A stretch of 64,000 nucleotides of DNA. Source: Takifugu bimaculatus (Eukaryota; Chordata; Actinopteri; Tetraodontiformes; Tetraodontidae). The position numbers were made by a program, and so were the translations under genes. The notes under the pieces were generated by a model. That model worked only from the letters and a program-made list of their open reading frames with translations, did no database searches and had not been told where the DNA came from. The stretch is from NCBI GenBank assembly GCA_004026145.2, contig CP034996.1, forward strand, positions 11,027,282-11,091,281, given 5' to 3'. The first letter of the stretch is position 1. Every line of letters starts with the position of its first letter. Positions 38,470 to 51,022 of the stretch are shown piece after piece.

Positions 38470-39469
38470 GTGGGGAAACACTTTCTGGAAGACACAAAGG
38501 AATATAAGAGATTCATGATGAGAATAATATCTATGCAAACATTCAGTTCCATTCAAAACCAACACCCTATAGTGAAAGCATAACGATATAAATCAATTTA
38601 AATCCACTTATTATTTTAAAAAGTCTTGTCGTATGTTTAAACCACAGTTCAATTTTGTAATGGCCAATTTTTGGGTCGCTTCAAAGCAAAGCTAATATTT
38701 TTATCATCATATCCGTTAGCTAGCATGACCTTAGCATCGATAGAGAACAACCCTTACAAAGCCGACTTTAGTTTTTGATACGTACTTTCGTTGCGGCCGG
38801 CACACTTTAAAATCCCGAATGGAAAAGAAAATTGCACATAACAAAGACTGACAAGTGAACCATTTGAAAATAGCGAACTACAATTGATGCTGGGATGTAC
38901 TGATGCTGCACGCAGAGCCCTCCTTCTTCCAGATGTGATGCGCCACCCTGAAAAAGCGTCCCCCATGAAACCGCAAAAACGTAATCTGTAGCGGTTCGAT
39001 TCAGCCAACCGAGACGATTTGCGTCTTGAAAATATCGTTGTTATCCAAATAATAATAACGTGTGAATATATATCTCGAAATGGGATACATTTTCTATTTT
39101 TGAGCTGGAGTTAAACTAACGAGTGAGGATCGTGAGATTGTTTCTCGTCGGACTACTGTATGTGTGACACTTGTGTCCTACAAGTGAAATTGTTCGGCTT
39201 TCGTCTTTTGGACTGTCAAGGCACATAAACCCGGGATTTGGAGAGCGCGTTACAATTAGTACAGGTTTTCTTTCTTTTGCCCATTATATGATTGGCAGGA
39301 GAAAAAGGTTAACAAACCGACACAAATGTTCGTAGACCATGATGGAGAAATTTAAAGGTGACCACCGTGCGCGACTCATTCTTTGGGGCTCCAAACGGTA
39401 AATGCAGACGCGTCGATGCAGTGAAAATTCGTTTATTTTGGCTCCCTGTCGTTTGCCTTTGGATCGCAC
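38470..39469. other. Divergent promoter region between tomm40l and fdxacb1
   Basis: The two genes start head to head about 1 kb apart, so both promoters lie here. No TATA box or noncoding exon could be placed with confidence. Confidence 0.5.
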
Positions 39470-42255
39470 ATGTCTTTGCCAGGGTCGATATTGCTCGTCG
39501 GGGAGGGGAACTTCTCATTTTCTGCCTCTCTAAGCCAACAACACAATGAAACGGCGACGCGCGTAACAGCCACCTGTCTGCAGAGCGAGGAAGAGGCGCT
39601 GCGGCATGAAGGGGCCGCAGAAAACATCCAGATTATTAACAGCTCCGGTATGCGTGATTGCTCTATACCTAATAATGTTGCCACATTTTCTTTGCGACGC
39701 GCTCCGTTATCAATAAAGGCTGGATTCACGCAAAAACTAGATTTTAAAAATAGATCAGCAGAACTAGTGGTCTGGGTTATTAGAGCCGCAGTAATGTGGC
39801 ACCGGAGGAGGTTATCTCATCCCAGACCTGGAAAACAACATCGCGACACAGAACCAGTATTTGCTTGTGTTAGGTATACCAATATACGCTGTCTTACAGG
39901 CAGGATTTGAATTTAGGTCAGGGAAACAAGAGAATCACTCAACGTCTGTGCCTTTTTCTTCAGGGAGGTAGCTGCCTGCTCTAATACATGAGACTGAGCC
40001 GTGTTATGAAGGCATTCGATCAATACTGACCATCAAATCAGAGTCCAAACAGAGACCATAAGCCTGCCCGGAGAAAGGAGCGCTTAGTGATTCTGTTTTT
40101 ACAGATATTCTGTATTGAAGAGTAATTGTGCTGCACTGTCATCTATAAAAGTGCTATTTTTATTGTGTGACCAGGTGGAGCAGTGGTATTCGGAGTGGAC
40201 TGCACAAGGCTGGGGGAATGTGCTTGTCTTCAAGACCCTTTGTTTGACCTTGTGGTCTTTAACTTCCCTCACTGTGGAAGAAAGAGTGGCGTCAAAAAGA
40301 ACAGAGATCTTCTCAAAAACTTCTTCCTCAGGTACAACGATATCTTGTCACACAGATCTCTTCCATGAACATTCCTGCTTGTTTTGTTGTTTTTTTTAGA
40401 TTTTTGACAAAGCGTTGGGTTGAGGACAACTGTGCCGAACATTTTTAACAGTTTGTTAACATTTAATAACCCAACAGATTCACACCTACCTGAAAAATTA
40501 TTTTGCATTGTCCCTGTTACTGATTTTCAGTGTGTAACAGCTACTAATTTTAAAAACATATCCTAAATATGTTATACTCGTTGAAACTGTAACAATCACT
40601 AATTTATTCCTCCAGTTGTGTTCAGGTATTGGCTGAAGACGGAGAAGTTCACGTTTCCTTGTGCAATGGGCAAGGCGGGACACCGGCAGACCAGCCGAAG
40701 CGAGAATGGCACAATAGCTGGCAGGTGGTTGCCATGGCAGCAGAGGCACACCTGATCCTCACTGACGTCCGTCCTTTTGAAAGCGAGAAGTATCAGAGCT
40801 ACAAATGCACCGGCTACAGGTGAGGCTTGCGGTTCTCAGGTGGAAGCTTACCAATGTGACGGCTGGTGGTGGTGGTGGGGGGTGTTTTACAGGAGCCAGG
40901 ATAAGGGCTTCCATGTGGAGAAAGCTTTGGTCCATGTGTTCACTCGCAGCCTCCCTTACACTCCTGCTCGGACGCTCACAGTCGAGGAGACCGTTGACGG
41001 GCAGAAAGTTGAGTTCAACCTACCGGCCGAGCTCAGTGATTTCATGTTCAGGTACGGTTCAAGACACTGATGCGCTTGGACGGCAACAGAAACAATCCCA
41101 TAAACGCATTTTGTCTGTTCCGTCAGAGGGTTCCTCTCTGCTAATTCTGTCCACCCCGTGAGACTGGTACAAGACTTTCTTCATAAAGGACTGACAGAGA
41201 AGTGGGCGGTCCACATGGTGACGGAGAGCGTTCCTTTCCTCCTCACAGCCGAGCGGCTACAGGCGTGCCCCCATGGTGTCGACGCCGCACGCTGGTACCG
41301 GATCCGTCCCGCTGAGAGAGAGCTGGGCGCGGACAAACAGGACGGTAGCTCGGATAAAGCGGACCCGACGAGGAGCAAAGACCAGGCAGACGCTGCATCT
41401 GAAGGGGACAGTGGCATTTATGTGCTGCGTCCATCTTTGCTCCCTCAAATAGACGAGCTTTTCACTAAAAACGCAGAGTGTGTTAACAGTGCAGCGAGTC
41501 ATGGGGAGAATGATAAAACCATTGAAGGACATTCAAACGAGGGACATAGCAACACCTGTAAACATGCTCCCAGTTTGTTTGGTATGAGCGGCTTAGTTTT
41601 TAGAAATGTGTCTGTCAACCTTTGGGCTCTGCCATCATTTCACCAGCTTGTCCTCAGGGGCATCGTTCCCTCAGAATGTAACCCAACCGCTCTGCTGGGA
41701 CAGAGGCTGGAGTCTTTGCTCGGTCCTTACGGCGTCTCTCTGGTAAAAGAAGAGGGAGGTCTGAATGTGACAGCGAAACCCGTGGGTGTAGTCGGAAACC
41801 TGTTTGCAAGCAACCATGGTGATCACACTAGCATCACAGCTTGTCTAAATTTGGACCTCCTCGCTGTTGTCCTCTTCTCACTCCCAGACTGGCGGCTGCT
41901 GTGGTCACATGACCCGCGCTTTTTGAAACAGTTTGCACTGCGGCCCTCACCTGGGGAAGCTTTCCACCCATTCTCACTGTTCCCTGAGCACATCAGCTTT
42001 GACATCAGCTTCTGGACGGCGTCCACGTACGAGGAAAAAGAGTTCCACGCAGTGGTCCGAGAGGCCAGCCACGGCACTGTGGAGCGAGTTAAACTCATCG
42101 ATAGGTTTTCTCACCCCGAACTAAGTCAGACCAGCTACTGCTACAGACTCACCTACCACTCACACACACACGCCCTGTCACACAGCCAAGCGCTGCAGTT
42201 CCACAAACAGCTGGAGTCCTTGCTTGCCTCTCGTTTGCAGGTCACCATCAGGTAG
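39470..42255 (+). CDS. fdxacb1: FDXACB1: ferredoxin-fold anticodon-binding domain-containing protein 1
   Basis: Five exons: 39470-39647, 40175-40331, 40616-40819, 40893-41051 and 41127-42255. They give an intact 608-residue protein. The N-terminal part is a Rossmann-type BMT5-like domain: ILLVGEGNFSFSASLSQ, VVFGVDCTRL, VVFNFPHCGRKSGVKKNRDLL, HVSLCNGQGGTPADQPKREWHNSW and the YKCTGYRSQDKGFHVE block. The C-terminal part is an FDX-ACB domain like that of mitochondrial Phe-tRNA synthetase: HDPRFLKQFA, FDISFWTAS, EEKEFHAVVRE, YCYRLTYHS. The N-terminal domain resembles yeast Bmt5, a 25S rRNA uridine methyltransferase; the vertebrate function is not established. The upstream in-frame ATGs do not extend the conserved start MSLPGSILLVGEG. 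Human FDXACB1 also adjoins ALG9. Confidence 0.92.
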
Positions 42256-42959
42256 CTGAAACGCCGCCATTAGACCTCATCTTGAAACTAAAATCAAAGC
42301 TATAAACTGTTGCTGAACAGGTTACAGGACATGAGGCATTTTTGTCATGTTGTATGTGTCTTAAATGTGACTGTGTTTCAGTTGTCCTTCCTAATGAATC
42401 ATGTTATTTATTGTAATTTGTGCTGTACTGAAAGTCTTAAGTGTGAACAAGCATTCGGCTAAGTAATTTATAATAAAGGGGCCATGAATTAAATCATCAG
42501 TGGCATATTAATGTTTGTTAAAGAACCAACTTGTACCCATATGGTAATGGAAGACAAATACCAACACTTACAAAGCATCTGATTTCAGGTTGGAGTATCT
42601 AATAATTGAGAACACAGATTCCACCTGTTACTGCAGTAATTGAGGAAATCCTTCTCTCTGTAGCAGCATCTCAGAGGATCCCTTCATGTCTTAATCAATA
42701 TTAACAGCAGTGAAGAGCCAAACTGGATCTAAACCAGATGTCATTCTGCAAGACATTTATCGTATATGTTAATATATCTTTAAAAAAGCTATATAGCATA
42801 TTGTAATGAATTTGTATTTATGACTTGTATCGATTAAAAACAACAGGCGAATAGAAGACGAAGGAAAATGCTTGAAAAGGTCGGTCAGTTTTTTACGAGC
42901 GCCGACTTTAATCGATCACTGACGGAAATGAACGAAGAGTGACGAACAGACTCGGAGCC
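42256..42959. other. fdxacb1 3' UTR and alg9 promoter
   Basis: AATAAA at 42472-42477 probably ends fdxacb1. The rest leads to the alg9 start codon at 42960. No other gene is visible. Confidence 0.6.
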
Positions 42960-45900
42960 ATGGCGGCCAAGGCGCTCCGGCAGCGAACCAGGCGAGGCAG
43001 TAGGCAAGATGCAAACAACCTGAACGTCCCTTCCGAAGCCCGGCCACAGAAAGAGGAAAAAGGTGGCGATGACAGTAAAGACGCAGAGCCTCGACAAGAG
43101 TACGTACGACCCAGAAAATGGAGACACCAGCGACGGTGCTCCATCACCAGCGCCGCCTGGCGCACCGCTTTCAGCAGGAGAAGCTAGCTCGCTAGCTAGC
43201 TACTCACCGGAGAAATGTGTAATAAGTTTTCATCCAAACCTGTATTTAACATATTCTGTATAACGCTTAAGACGCAGTATGCTTCCGTTGGTTTTGGACA
43301 TAACGTCTGTCATTAGCATCTAAAAGTGCAGCTTTATATTGGGTGTGAATCCATCGGTTTTACCTGTTCAGGTTCATTCATTCCCTTTAAACTGGACACT
43401 GCGCGGTAACATCGGGTCATTTCAACCCCAACAGAGGTTTTTGATAGGCCCCTTATTAGTGCGTTGAAATGTACACAGAGGTCTATTCAACAATGTTTTG
43501 GTAGTTTATAAGATGACGTGTCATAACGCGAGGATCGGCGCTAATCTGTAGTTTGAGACAAGTAATCTTACTAATCTGATGATGGGCGTGAAGCAAAGAA
43601 ACACACGTCCAAATGCGGATTATTTCTGTAGTCGACACTGCTGAAGTGTTTCCACACCAATGACTTGATTTACGCTAAAGAAGCACACAGCTGGTTGGAC
43701 CCATTATCCCGAAATAATGTGACATTCTCTCATGGTTGCAGAGAAAATGTGGTGAAATGGAGAATGAGAAAAATGTAACAAAACGAGAACAGAACTGAGA
43801 GATGAAACGACTGCTGTTGCTCATAATGAGAGTAATTAGATACAACTGTGTTCACTGAGATCAACCTTTTCCTTGTGATCTACAGGTCAGTTAGTCGAGG
43901 GAGTCAAGTGTGGGCTCCTGAAGGTTCCACTGCGTTTAAATGTCTGCTCTCAGCACGGTTCTGTGCAGCTCTGCTCAGCAACATCTCTGACTGCGATGAG
44001 ACCTTCAACTACTGGGAGCCTGTGAGTACCGTGAGCACTGTCATCTGTTCACCTCAGAGCACTCACAGCCCATAATAATGCTGTGCTGACTGTCCTGACA
44101 GATGCACTACTTGCTGTACGGCACGGGGATGCAGACGTGGGAGTATTCGCCTCTGTACGCCATCAGGTCATACGCTTACTTATGGCTACACGCCCTTCCA
44201 GCCTGTTTGCATGCACACGTTCTACAGACAAACAAGGTAACTTTATTAACGTTGCTACTTGCTGTGAGCTGCTGATTGAATTGCTGGGTGTGCAGACACA
44301 AATGCCCCCCCCTGTAAAAATCCCTAAAGGCTTGTATCGTGCTGATGTTGCAGGTATTGGTGTTCTACTTCGTACGATGTGTCTTAGCGTTCGCCTGCTG
44401 CGTCTGTGAACTTTATTTCTACAAGTGAGTTCCCTAAGCGCTTTGACCTTTGTCTTTTTACCAATTATAGTGATGCAAAATTGATTAGTTGGTGCATATT
44501 TGTGACCCAGGGCGGTTTGCAAGAAGTTTGGATTACACGTGGGCCGTCTGATGTTGGCGTTCCTCGTCCTGAGCACAGGAATGTTCTGCTCCTCTGCTGG
44601 TTGGTCACATTTAATATCTAATCCATTCTCTTTATTGCCCCTGAACCTTTCATCCGAAACACTTTATGTTTCCTATTCTTTTGAAGTTTAATTCCATAAA
44701 GGTCCTCCGGATAAAAAGTGCGCACATGTTCGTGTTGTTTTTCTCATGAGTCCTTTATTTTCCCCCATCCTGCTCTTCTTCCCTCTCAGCATTCTTGCCG
44801 TCCTCCTTCTGCATGTACACCACGTTGGTCGCGATGACGGGATGGTTCCAGGACTCGCCACCGTTGGCCATCCTGGGAGTGGCTGCAGGCGTCCTGCTTG
44901 GATGGCCGTTCTCTGCTCTGGTCGGGTAGGTGACCTAAATGCATGTTTAGATATTCAGCAGAAGTGAATCCAATATTCTTCTCCTGCAGGGTTCCGATTG
45001 CCATCGATCTGCTGGTGTTGAAGAGGCAGTGGAAATCTTTTATCCTCTGGTCAGTTTTAGCCCTCCTTCTACTGCTGGTGAGTGTGTATATATATATATA
45101 TATATAATGCTTAAAAGTGAAATATTGTTACATTTTAAATAGCAAGGCAAGTAATTTTCCACCCTTTTTATCCTATTTGTGCTCCACAGGTACCACTAGT
45201 GGCTGTGGACTCCTACTTTTATGGAAAACTGGTCATTGCTCCCCTTAATATTCTCCTTTATAATGTTTTCACGCCACATGGACCAGATCTTTATGGTATG
45301 TTTTTGATTATGTAGACATTTGTTATCAAATTGAAGACAGTATTAGGACGCCTGAATCACACACGATGTTGTCAGGGTTAGAGCTGCTGCACCGTTTTAA
45401 ATTGACCTCTAGGGGGCCCACCAACATAAAGCCACAGCTAAAAGTGTGCCAGTGCTTCAGCAGACGTAGGACCGGGAGTCAGACAGTGACCCAGTGTTGG
45501 CAGGATCTTTGGACCTGTGTTTCAACACCATTGCTCAATATTTCATCTATAATTGCCACTTCTTTTTAAAGGTACAGAGCCATGGCATTTCTACTTTGTA
45601 AATGGAATTTTGAACTTCAACCTGGTGTTTGCCTTGGCTCTGTTTTCAGCTGCCCCTCACGGCGCTCATGGAAACACTCCTGCATAGGTTCAATGGTGAG
45701 TGCTTGGGTTTCAGTCACATGTACGTAGAATATAGACCACTTTACCGTTTTCACTCAGCAGTTTAAACTCAGACATCGGTCGAAAGCTGAGGCGATGTTA
45801 TCCTTAATAAAGTTCATTTCTCACAGAGCATCTTTAATCCCCCTTAATTATGGTTTCATGTCTGTGCACACTTCAGTGCAGAACCTGGGGCGTCCATACT

Positions 45901-47120
45901 GGCTGACTCTGTCCCCCATGTATCTGTGGATGCTGGTGTTCTTCACCAGACCTCATAAAGAAGAGCGATTTCTCTTTCCCATCTATCCCCTCATCTGCCT
46001 CTGTGGGGCAGTAGCCCTCTCCTCACTACAGGTGTGACACAAATTCAGCATTGTTAGTCTTTATTTGGTTTATTAGATTTTTACTGTGCTGGATAAAATG
46101 AGTTCTTCCATGTTTCATTTTTTGCAGAAATGCTACCATTTCCTCTTCCAGCGGTATCGTCTGGAACACTACACCGTCTCCTCCAACTGGTTGGCTCTCG
46201 GCACTGTGGTGGTCTTCACGGTGCTCTCACTGTCCCGCTCTGTCGCCCTCTTTAGAGGTGTGTGTCAGGACACACACTGGTCACTTCAGTCGGTGGTTCG
46301 TACACCCTCCAAAAGCAAACATGTTCTCTGCTTCTGTAGGCTACCACGCCCCTCTGGACCTTTACCCAGAATTCCATCGCATCGCCAAGGATCCCACTCT
46401 TCACTCTTTCCCAGAAGGCCGGCCTGTCAGCGTGTGTGTGGGCAAAGAGTGGTACAGATTCCCCAGCAGCTTCCTTCTGCCACACAAGTGTGTATCCAGA
46501 GTTTCTTCAGACACAAATTTCCACTCATTTCCAGCTAACTGTTGGATTTCCCCCTCTCCAGCTGGCAGTTGCACTTCATTCAGTCGGAGTTTAAAGGGCA
46601 GCTGCCGCAGCCATACGCCCCCGGTCCTCTGGCCACACAGAACATCCCGGCCCACATGAATGACCAGAATCTGGAGGAACCAACCAGATACGTGAGTCGC
46701 TCTAACGAGGACGTGCTTGTTGAACAAAAGACGCTGGAGCAATATCCACGTGACGGTGAGATTTCCCTCCCGGGCAGGTGGATTTACGGCAGTGCCACTA
46801 TTTAGTAGACTTGGACACTGAGGAAGAGACGCCCCTGGAGCCCCGTTACTCAGCCAACAAAGAGGAGTGGAGCATCATTGCCTATAAGCCGTTCCTTCAA
46901 GCATCAAGGTATTAACTGGCAGGATGTAATGTAAAGGTTATTCAATATAAGTCACAGGAGAATGCAGGCTTGTAATGAAATACTTTAATCTCCCAGGTCC
47001 TCACCCCTCCTCAGAGCGTTCTATATCCCGTTCATATCGGATCATCACACCACGTACCGCCGCTATGTCATCTTGAAACCGCGGCGGCAAAAGCAGACTC
47101 GCAAGCGGACCCACGGCTGA
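42960..47120 (+). CDS. alg9: ALG9: alpha-1,2-mannosyltransferase of N-glycan precursor assembly
   Basis: Fifteen exons: 42960-43099, 43886-44021, 44102-44236, 44354-44424, 44511-44599, 44790-44925, 44990-45077, 45190-45295, 45572-45695, 45877-46031, 46128-46257, 46340-46487, 46562-46691, 46778-46908 and 46997-47120. Corrected length is 613 residues. ALG9 adds the seventh and ninth mannoses to the lipid-linked oligosaccharide in the ER lumen. The GT22 luminal motif is SDCDETFNYWEP. QVWAPEGSTAFKCLLSAR, TGMQTWEYSPLYAIRSYAYL, GPDLYGTEPW, KEERFLFPIYPLICLCGA and GYHAPLDLYPEF are all typical, and the middle is a multi-pass membrane region. One extra base near 45647-45649 in exon 9 breaks the frame between ALALFS and LPLTALM. 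All other exon phases fit, so an assembly error is likely. alg9 follows fdxacb1 on the same strand and converges on layn. Confidence 0.95.
45086..45107. repeat. (TA)n microsatellite in alg9 intron 7
   Basis: Short uninterrupted TA array immediately after the exon 7 donor. Confidence 0.85.
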
Positions 47121-48524
47121 CCTGGGCTTGGCCTCAGAGCGAAACCTGAACAACAATCGGTTGCTGTCCCTCAGACAGCTGGCGTGCGTGTGCGTGTGTA
47201 AATCATCTCAACGAACGTGAAGACCAGACCCTTTAAGGACATTATCTCTGCTGTTCCTGGTGCGTGAGAAGAGGACATGACGTGGCGTGATTGACGGGCC
47301 TGCTCACGTGTCAGCCCAGGACTGATGTCACACACTCATCCAGTTTTGTGGAAGTATGTGGCCTGAATAGAGTTTGGAATAATCTCAGAAACTGTGTAGT
47401 GTCTGCTCATCTGTATTTCAACAGTATCTTATCGTGCACTTTTTTGTGTGGGAGTGAGGAATGGAAGTATGGGTGCATTAATTTATGATCAAATGTTAAT
47501 AAAAATCATGATTGACTGTGACCGCCTGCGCTCTCTCTCGAGACAGTGAAGTCACTTTGAGATGAAATTCTTTTGCTTTATTTGAAGGTCTTATATAACA
47601 AATGTACAAACAGTTTTCACTTACAGGAGAGACGTCAAGGCATTACACATTCCCAACCATAATTTAATCTTAATACAGTTCTCATCAGCGTCATGCCGTC
47701 GCTGTAGTCAGGTTGCAGGCGCTCGAGCAGAAGTCGCTATGTTCTGCTGAGTTTATACGATTAAATACGAGAGAAAGCCTCTGAAAGTTCCGACATCTGC
47801 CAAGGCATCGCAGAGCGTTTAAAGATTTCCAGCTTCGCCTCCTGGGATCCCAACCTGTTGGAGGAAAATTTAAGGGAACAGCAGCAAATGTGGGCCTGAG
47901 AAATCAACCGTGACGCTTTAAAGCACGACCACCGCACACGTAAAATCGGATTGGCCACCGAGTCGTGCTCCGTCACAAGTAAAGTGATTATTAAAGGCTT
48001 TTAGGCTGCTTCTCTCTTGGAAAACACCACATGAAGAAGAGAGGAAGAACTGCACAGCACAGACACCAAACACCTGGAAATACACCAAAGGGTCACGCCA
48101 TCGCATTAAAATCCTTCCATTTTGAATTCTGCCTGATTCACTCCGTTCGTTCATCCAATTGACTCACATTAAAGTATTTCTGTTTTTAATTAGGCACCAG
48201 TTCTTCCTGCAGTGTTGCATTCAAAGCTGTGGATCTGAGCAGCATTTAATTCTCTGATGCTCTGCTCACCACTTATCTAATTCTATTTCATTTGCATTCA
48301 ATTACGATGAGGGTGTAAATCTCATGAGCGCGGAAATCTGTCGGCCTGTTTGTTTTGGAGCGCATCCCTAATTTTAAAATCATGCTTCTGAGCATCATGA
48401 AGCAATTCCCACCCCCGCTTCGCCGCATATCAAATCCGCTCGCCCATCTTCTGCTTAAGCCCCCTGAGCTTATTCGACTGAATTTCCTCTCACGCCGTCT
48501 CACGTGCGTGGGAGCGCGCCCTCC
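47121..48524. other. Convergent 3' UTRs of alg9 and layn
   Basis: AATAAA on the plus strand at 47498-47503 serves alg9. AATAAA on the minus strand (TTTATT at 47577-47582) probably ends a roughly 0.95-kb layn 3' UTR. The two transcripts would end only a few tens of bases apart. The layn 3' UTR contains an octamer ATTTGCAT at 48290-48297 amid TAAT-rich sequence. Confidence 0.6.
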
Positions 48525-49412
48525 TCAGTAGTTGTCTCTGTTCATCCATTCCTGTTCATTGAAGTATCTCCCTCTGCCGTCCAGAGTCAGGCCACTTCTG
48601 TAGCAGCCTACGTTTGCTTCGTAGGGATTTCGGGTTCCGTGGTTGGCCAGGCAGGTTTGGTACGCGTCCCCTTTGCCGTTGGTGGTGTACGTCTGATAAA
48701 GGTCGGCCTTCATCGCCTGACCTCCAGGCTGCAGGTCGCTCCCTCTTCCGATGCCCCCGTCACCTCCATGAAAGCTGCTCCCATAATGCTCGCTCTTTGT
48801 TGTACGGCGACCCAGACTCCTGTCATATAACCCGTAACCCAGGCCGCCGCCGCCGACCTCCCTCTTCCCAGAGCGCCCTAAGCTGGTGTCCTGGAAGGTG
48901 CCACGGCGCCCGAGGGTGAAGTCATTCAGGTCAAAGTTCAGGAAGCAGCTCTCTGTGCTGGCCAGGGTCACAAAGCCGCTCTCTGTGTCGCGTCCCCCGA
49001 GGTTGTCGTAGTCTCCGGTGGGCGTGTCAGGAGAGGAGCACAGGAAGGAAGTGTTTTTGGTGTGCGGGCGAGCCGACACCAAGTCATCGTCGTTCTGGGA
49101 GCGGATGACGTTGTAGATGTCAGTTGGAGTGGCGGCGCGACTGGGGGCTGGCTCCGGGGGGGACGCCTCGGGCTTGTGCTCCTTCTTCCCGCTGTGGCAG
49201 ACAGAGATGCATAAATAACAACACAACACAACAAACTGTTGTTGTTGTTGTTGTCCTGGTTTAGAACCTCACCGTGTGGAGAGCATCTTAAAGCAGCAGA
49301 CTCCTGTCACTGTCATGAGCAGCAGTATGAGAGGAATGCTGGGAATAATGATGTAAATGATGTTTGGAGCTGGAAACGAGACAGTAGAAACACAAATGTA
49401 GTTACTCTCAGA

Positions 49413-49470
<58 letters not shown>

Positions 49471-51022
49471 ACGCTAACCTCTACTTTTGTCGTGTTTGTG
49501 GTCACTTGGAAACACTGCTGAAGGCAGGATGTCTGGAATTTAACAATAATAATATTTTTGTTAACTGCATCAATCACAAAAAGTCTCCAGAAAGTTTTGA
49601 ACCCCAGAAGCACTTTTACTTGTTTGATTAGAGTCTGGAGGAGGAGACGTGTCGGCCAGCGTTTCTGTGGAATAAAAACGGTGGAGGTCAGGGGGGGGCA
49701 CAGTGATGAGTGATGGGTGGAAGAACGCTGCGTCAGCGTACCTGCCGTGTATTTACAGATGAAGTTGTTCTTGGTTTCACAGTTGTCATCGTTCCACTGG
49801 AACATGTAGAGACCCCCCATACTGGGAGGAGCCGACGGCTGGTGATACATGACCACACACACTTCGTATCCGCACGATGGCTCGTCCCAGTGCCAGTTCC
49901 TACACACACACACACACACACACACGTGCGAGCATTTATTTGTTTGAAATGCATGAACTGTAATTAATATTAAAGGATCATATTGTGAATTAAGAAACAA
50001 GCATAATTATTCAGCAACAACACAATCTAGTATCAATATATAATCAGATATCAGTTATGTTTTAATTTAAAAAAATCACCAAAAGGGAAACATATGGATT
50101 ACAGTTTGGACCTGGGACAGTTTGTCCTTTGACCTTTCGACCCTTTCACACCCACCTGAATGTGGATTTGCTTCCGTCTGTCCAGTAGTACTGTTTGGCG
50201 CAGTCCAAGCTGCTGTCCACCTCCGCCTGGTTCCTCCGCAGTCCGATCCAGAAGTCTCCGTCGGTGGGTCGGAGCTCAGTGATGAGCTGCTCCACGAGCT
50301 TCTGCTCCGACGCCGACTCCACGCTCAGCAGCTGGCCGCCGTCCCGCCTGCAGGCCAGGTCGGCCTCCTTGAAGTTCAGCTTCCGCCTCAGCTCAGAGAA
50401 GTAGGCCAACTTGTAGCAGGGCTTCCCTCTCCCCGCCCTGCACACGCGCTGACCTGCACCCACACAGAGGAAGCGGCCACCTCATATGCCATTCGGTCGT
50501 CATGACAACCAGGTCTGATAGGTTATATTGATCTAATGCTGGTGGCAACAGGTGGATCATCAGGCGGGATGATTGGGAATGATCCACATGATCGATCTTG
50601 TCTGTTCAATTCTGTTTTAGATTGATTGGAATGTTGTGTTGACTCTAATCTGACACATTCTCTGCATTTATCAGGCATTGCTTTCCTTTTTTTAGTCTTC
50701 TGGATCTTTTCTCTGCATCGGTTGATACCAAAAGGAATACTATCAAAATCTGAATGGATAAAAAAAGCAAGAAGGAAGAGTTTTGCCTACCTTTGGTTTC
50801 AAATATATTCGCTTCAGTATCCAAACATCCAGCAGGGAGCCGTGAAAGCATTCCAGGAGGAACCCAAAGAGGAGCCACATTTGAATCAAGACTTTCTCTT
50901 CTCTTGTGATGTCTTTGTGTGCCTGTCTTACCTGTGATGAGGCTGGTAGCTGCAGATGCATCAAAACACAGACAGAGGAGGCAAAAGGAGAGCGCGCACA
51001 GGTCCATGGTCTTCTCCCTCAT
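48525..51022 (-). CDS. layn: Layilin: C-type lectin membrane receptor for hyaluronan
   Basis: Six exons on the minus strand: 50932-51022, 50156-50453, 49742-49899, 49620-49664, 49273-49369 and 48525-49191. They give an intact 451-residue protein (human about 380). Order: signal peptide (LCALSFCLLCLCFDASA); C-type lectin domain with ACRRDGGQLLSVES, PTDGDFWIGLRR, DEPSCGYEVCVVMYHQPSAP and QWNDDNCETKNNFICKY; a short stalk exon; a membrane helix (IIYIIIPSIPLILLLMTVTG); and a long cytoplasmic tail with TDIYNVIRSQNDDDL and ESGFVTLASTES. IYNVIR and ESGFVTL separate layilin from chondrolectin. Layilin binds hyaluronan outside and talin/merlin inside, at focal contacts. The tail continues about 130 residues past the conserved part, rich in G, Y and R. 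The start at 51022 is preferred; an in-frame ATG at 51007 is equally possible. Confidence 0.9.
49417..49468. repeat. (GT)n microsatellite in layn intron 4
   Basis: Uninterrupted GT dinucleotide array, between the stalk exon and the transmembrane exon. Confidence 0.9.
49901..49924. repeat. (AC)n microsatellite at the layn exon 3 acceptor
   Basis: AC array that on the transcribed (minus) strand is (GT)n running up to the acceptor TAG of exon 3. Confidence 0.85.

Noticed and set aside
43188..43203. GCTAGC-rich stretch after alg9 exon 1
   Set aside because: A short tandem of GCTAGCTC/GCTAGCTA; too small and simple to support a specific function.
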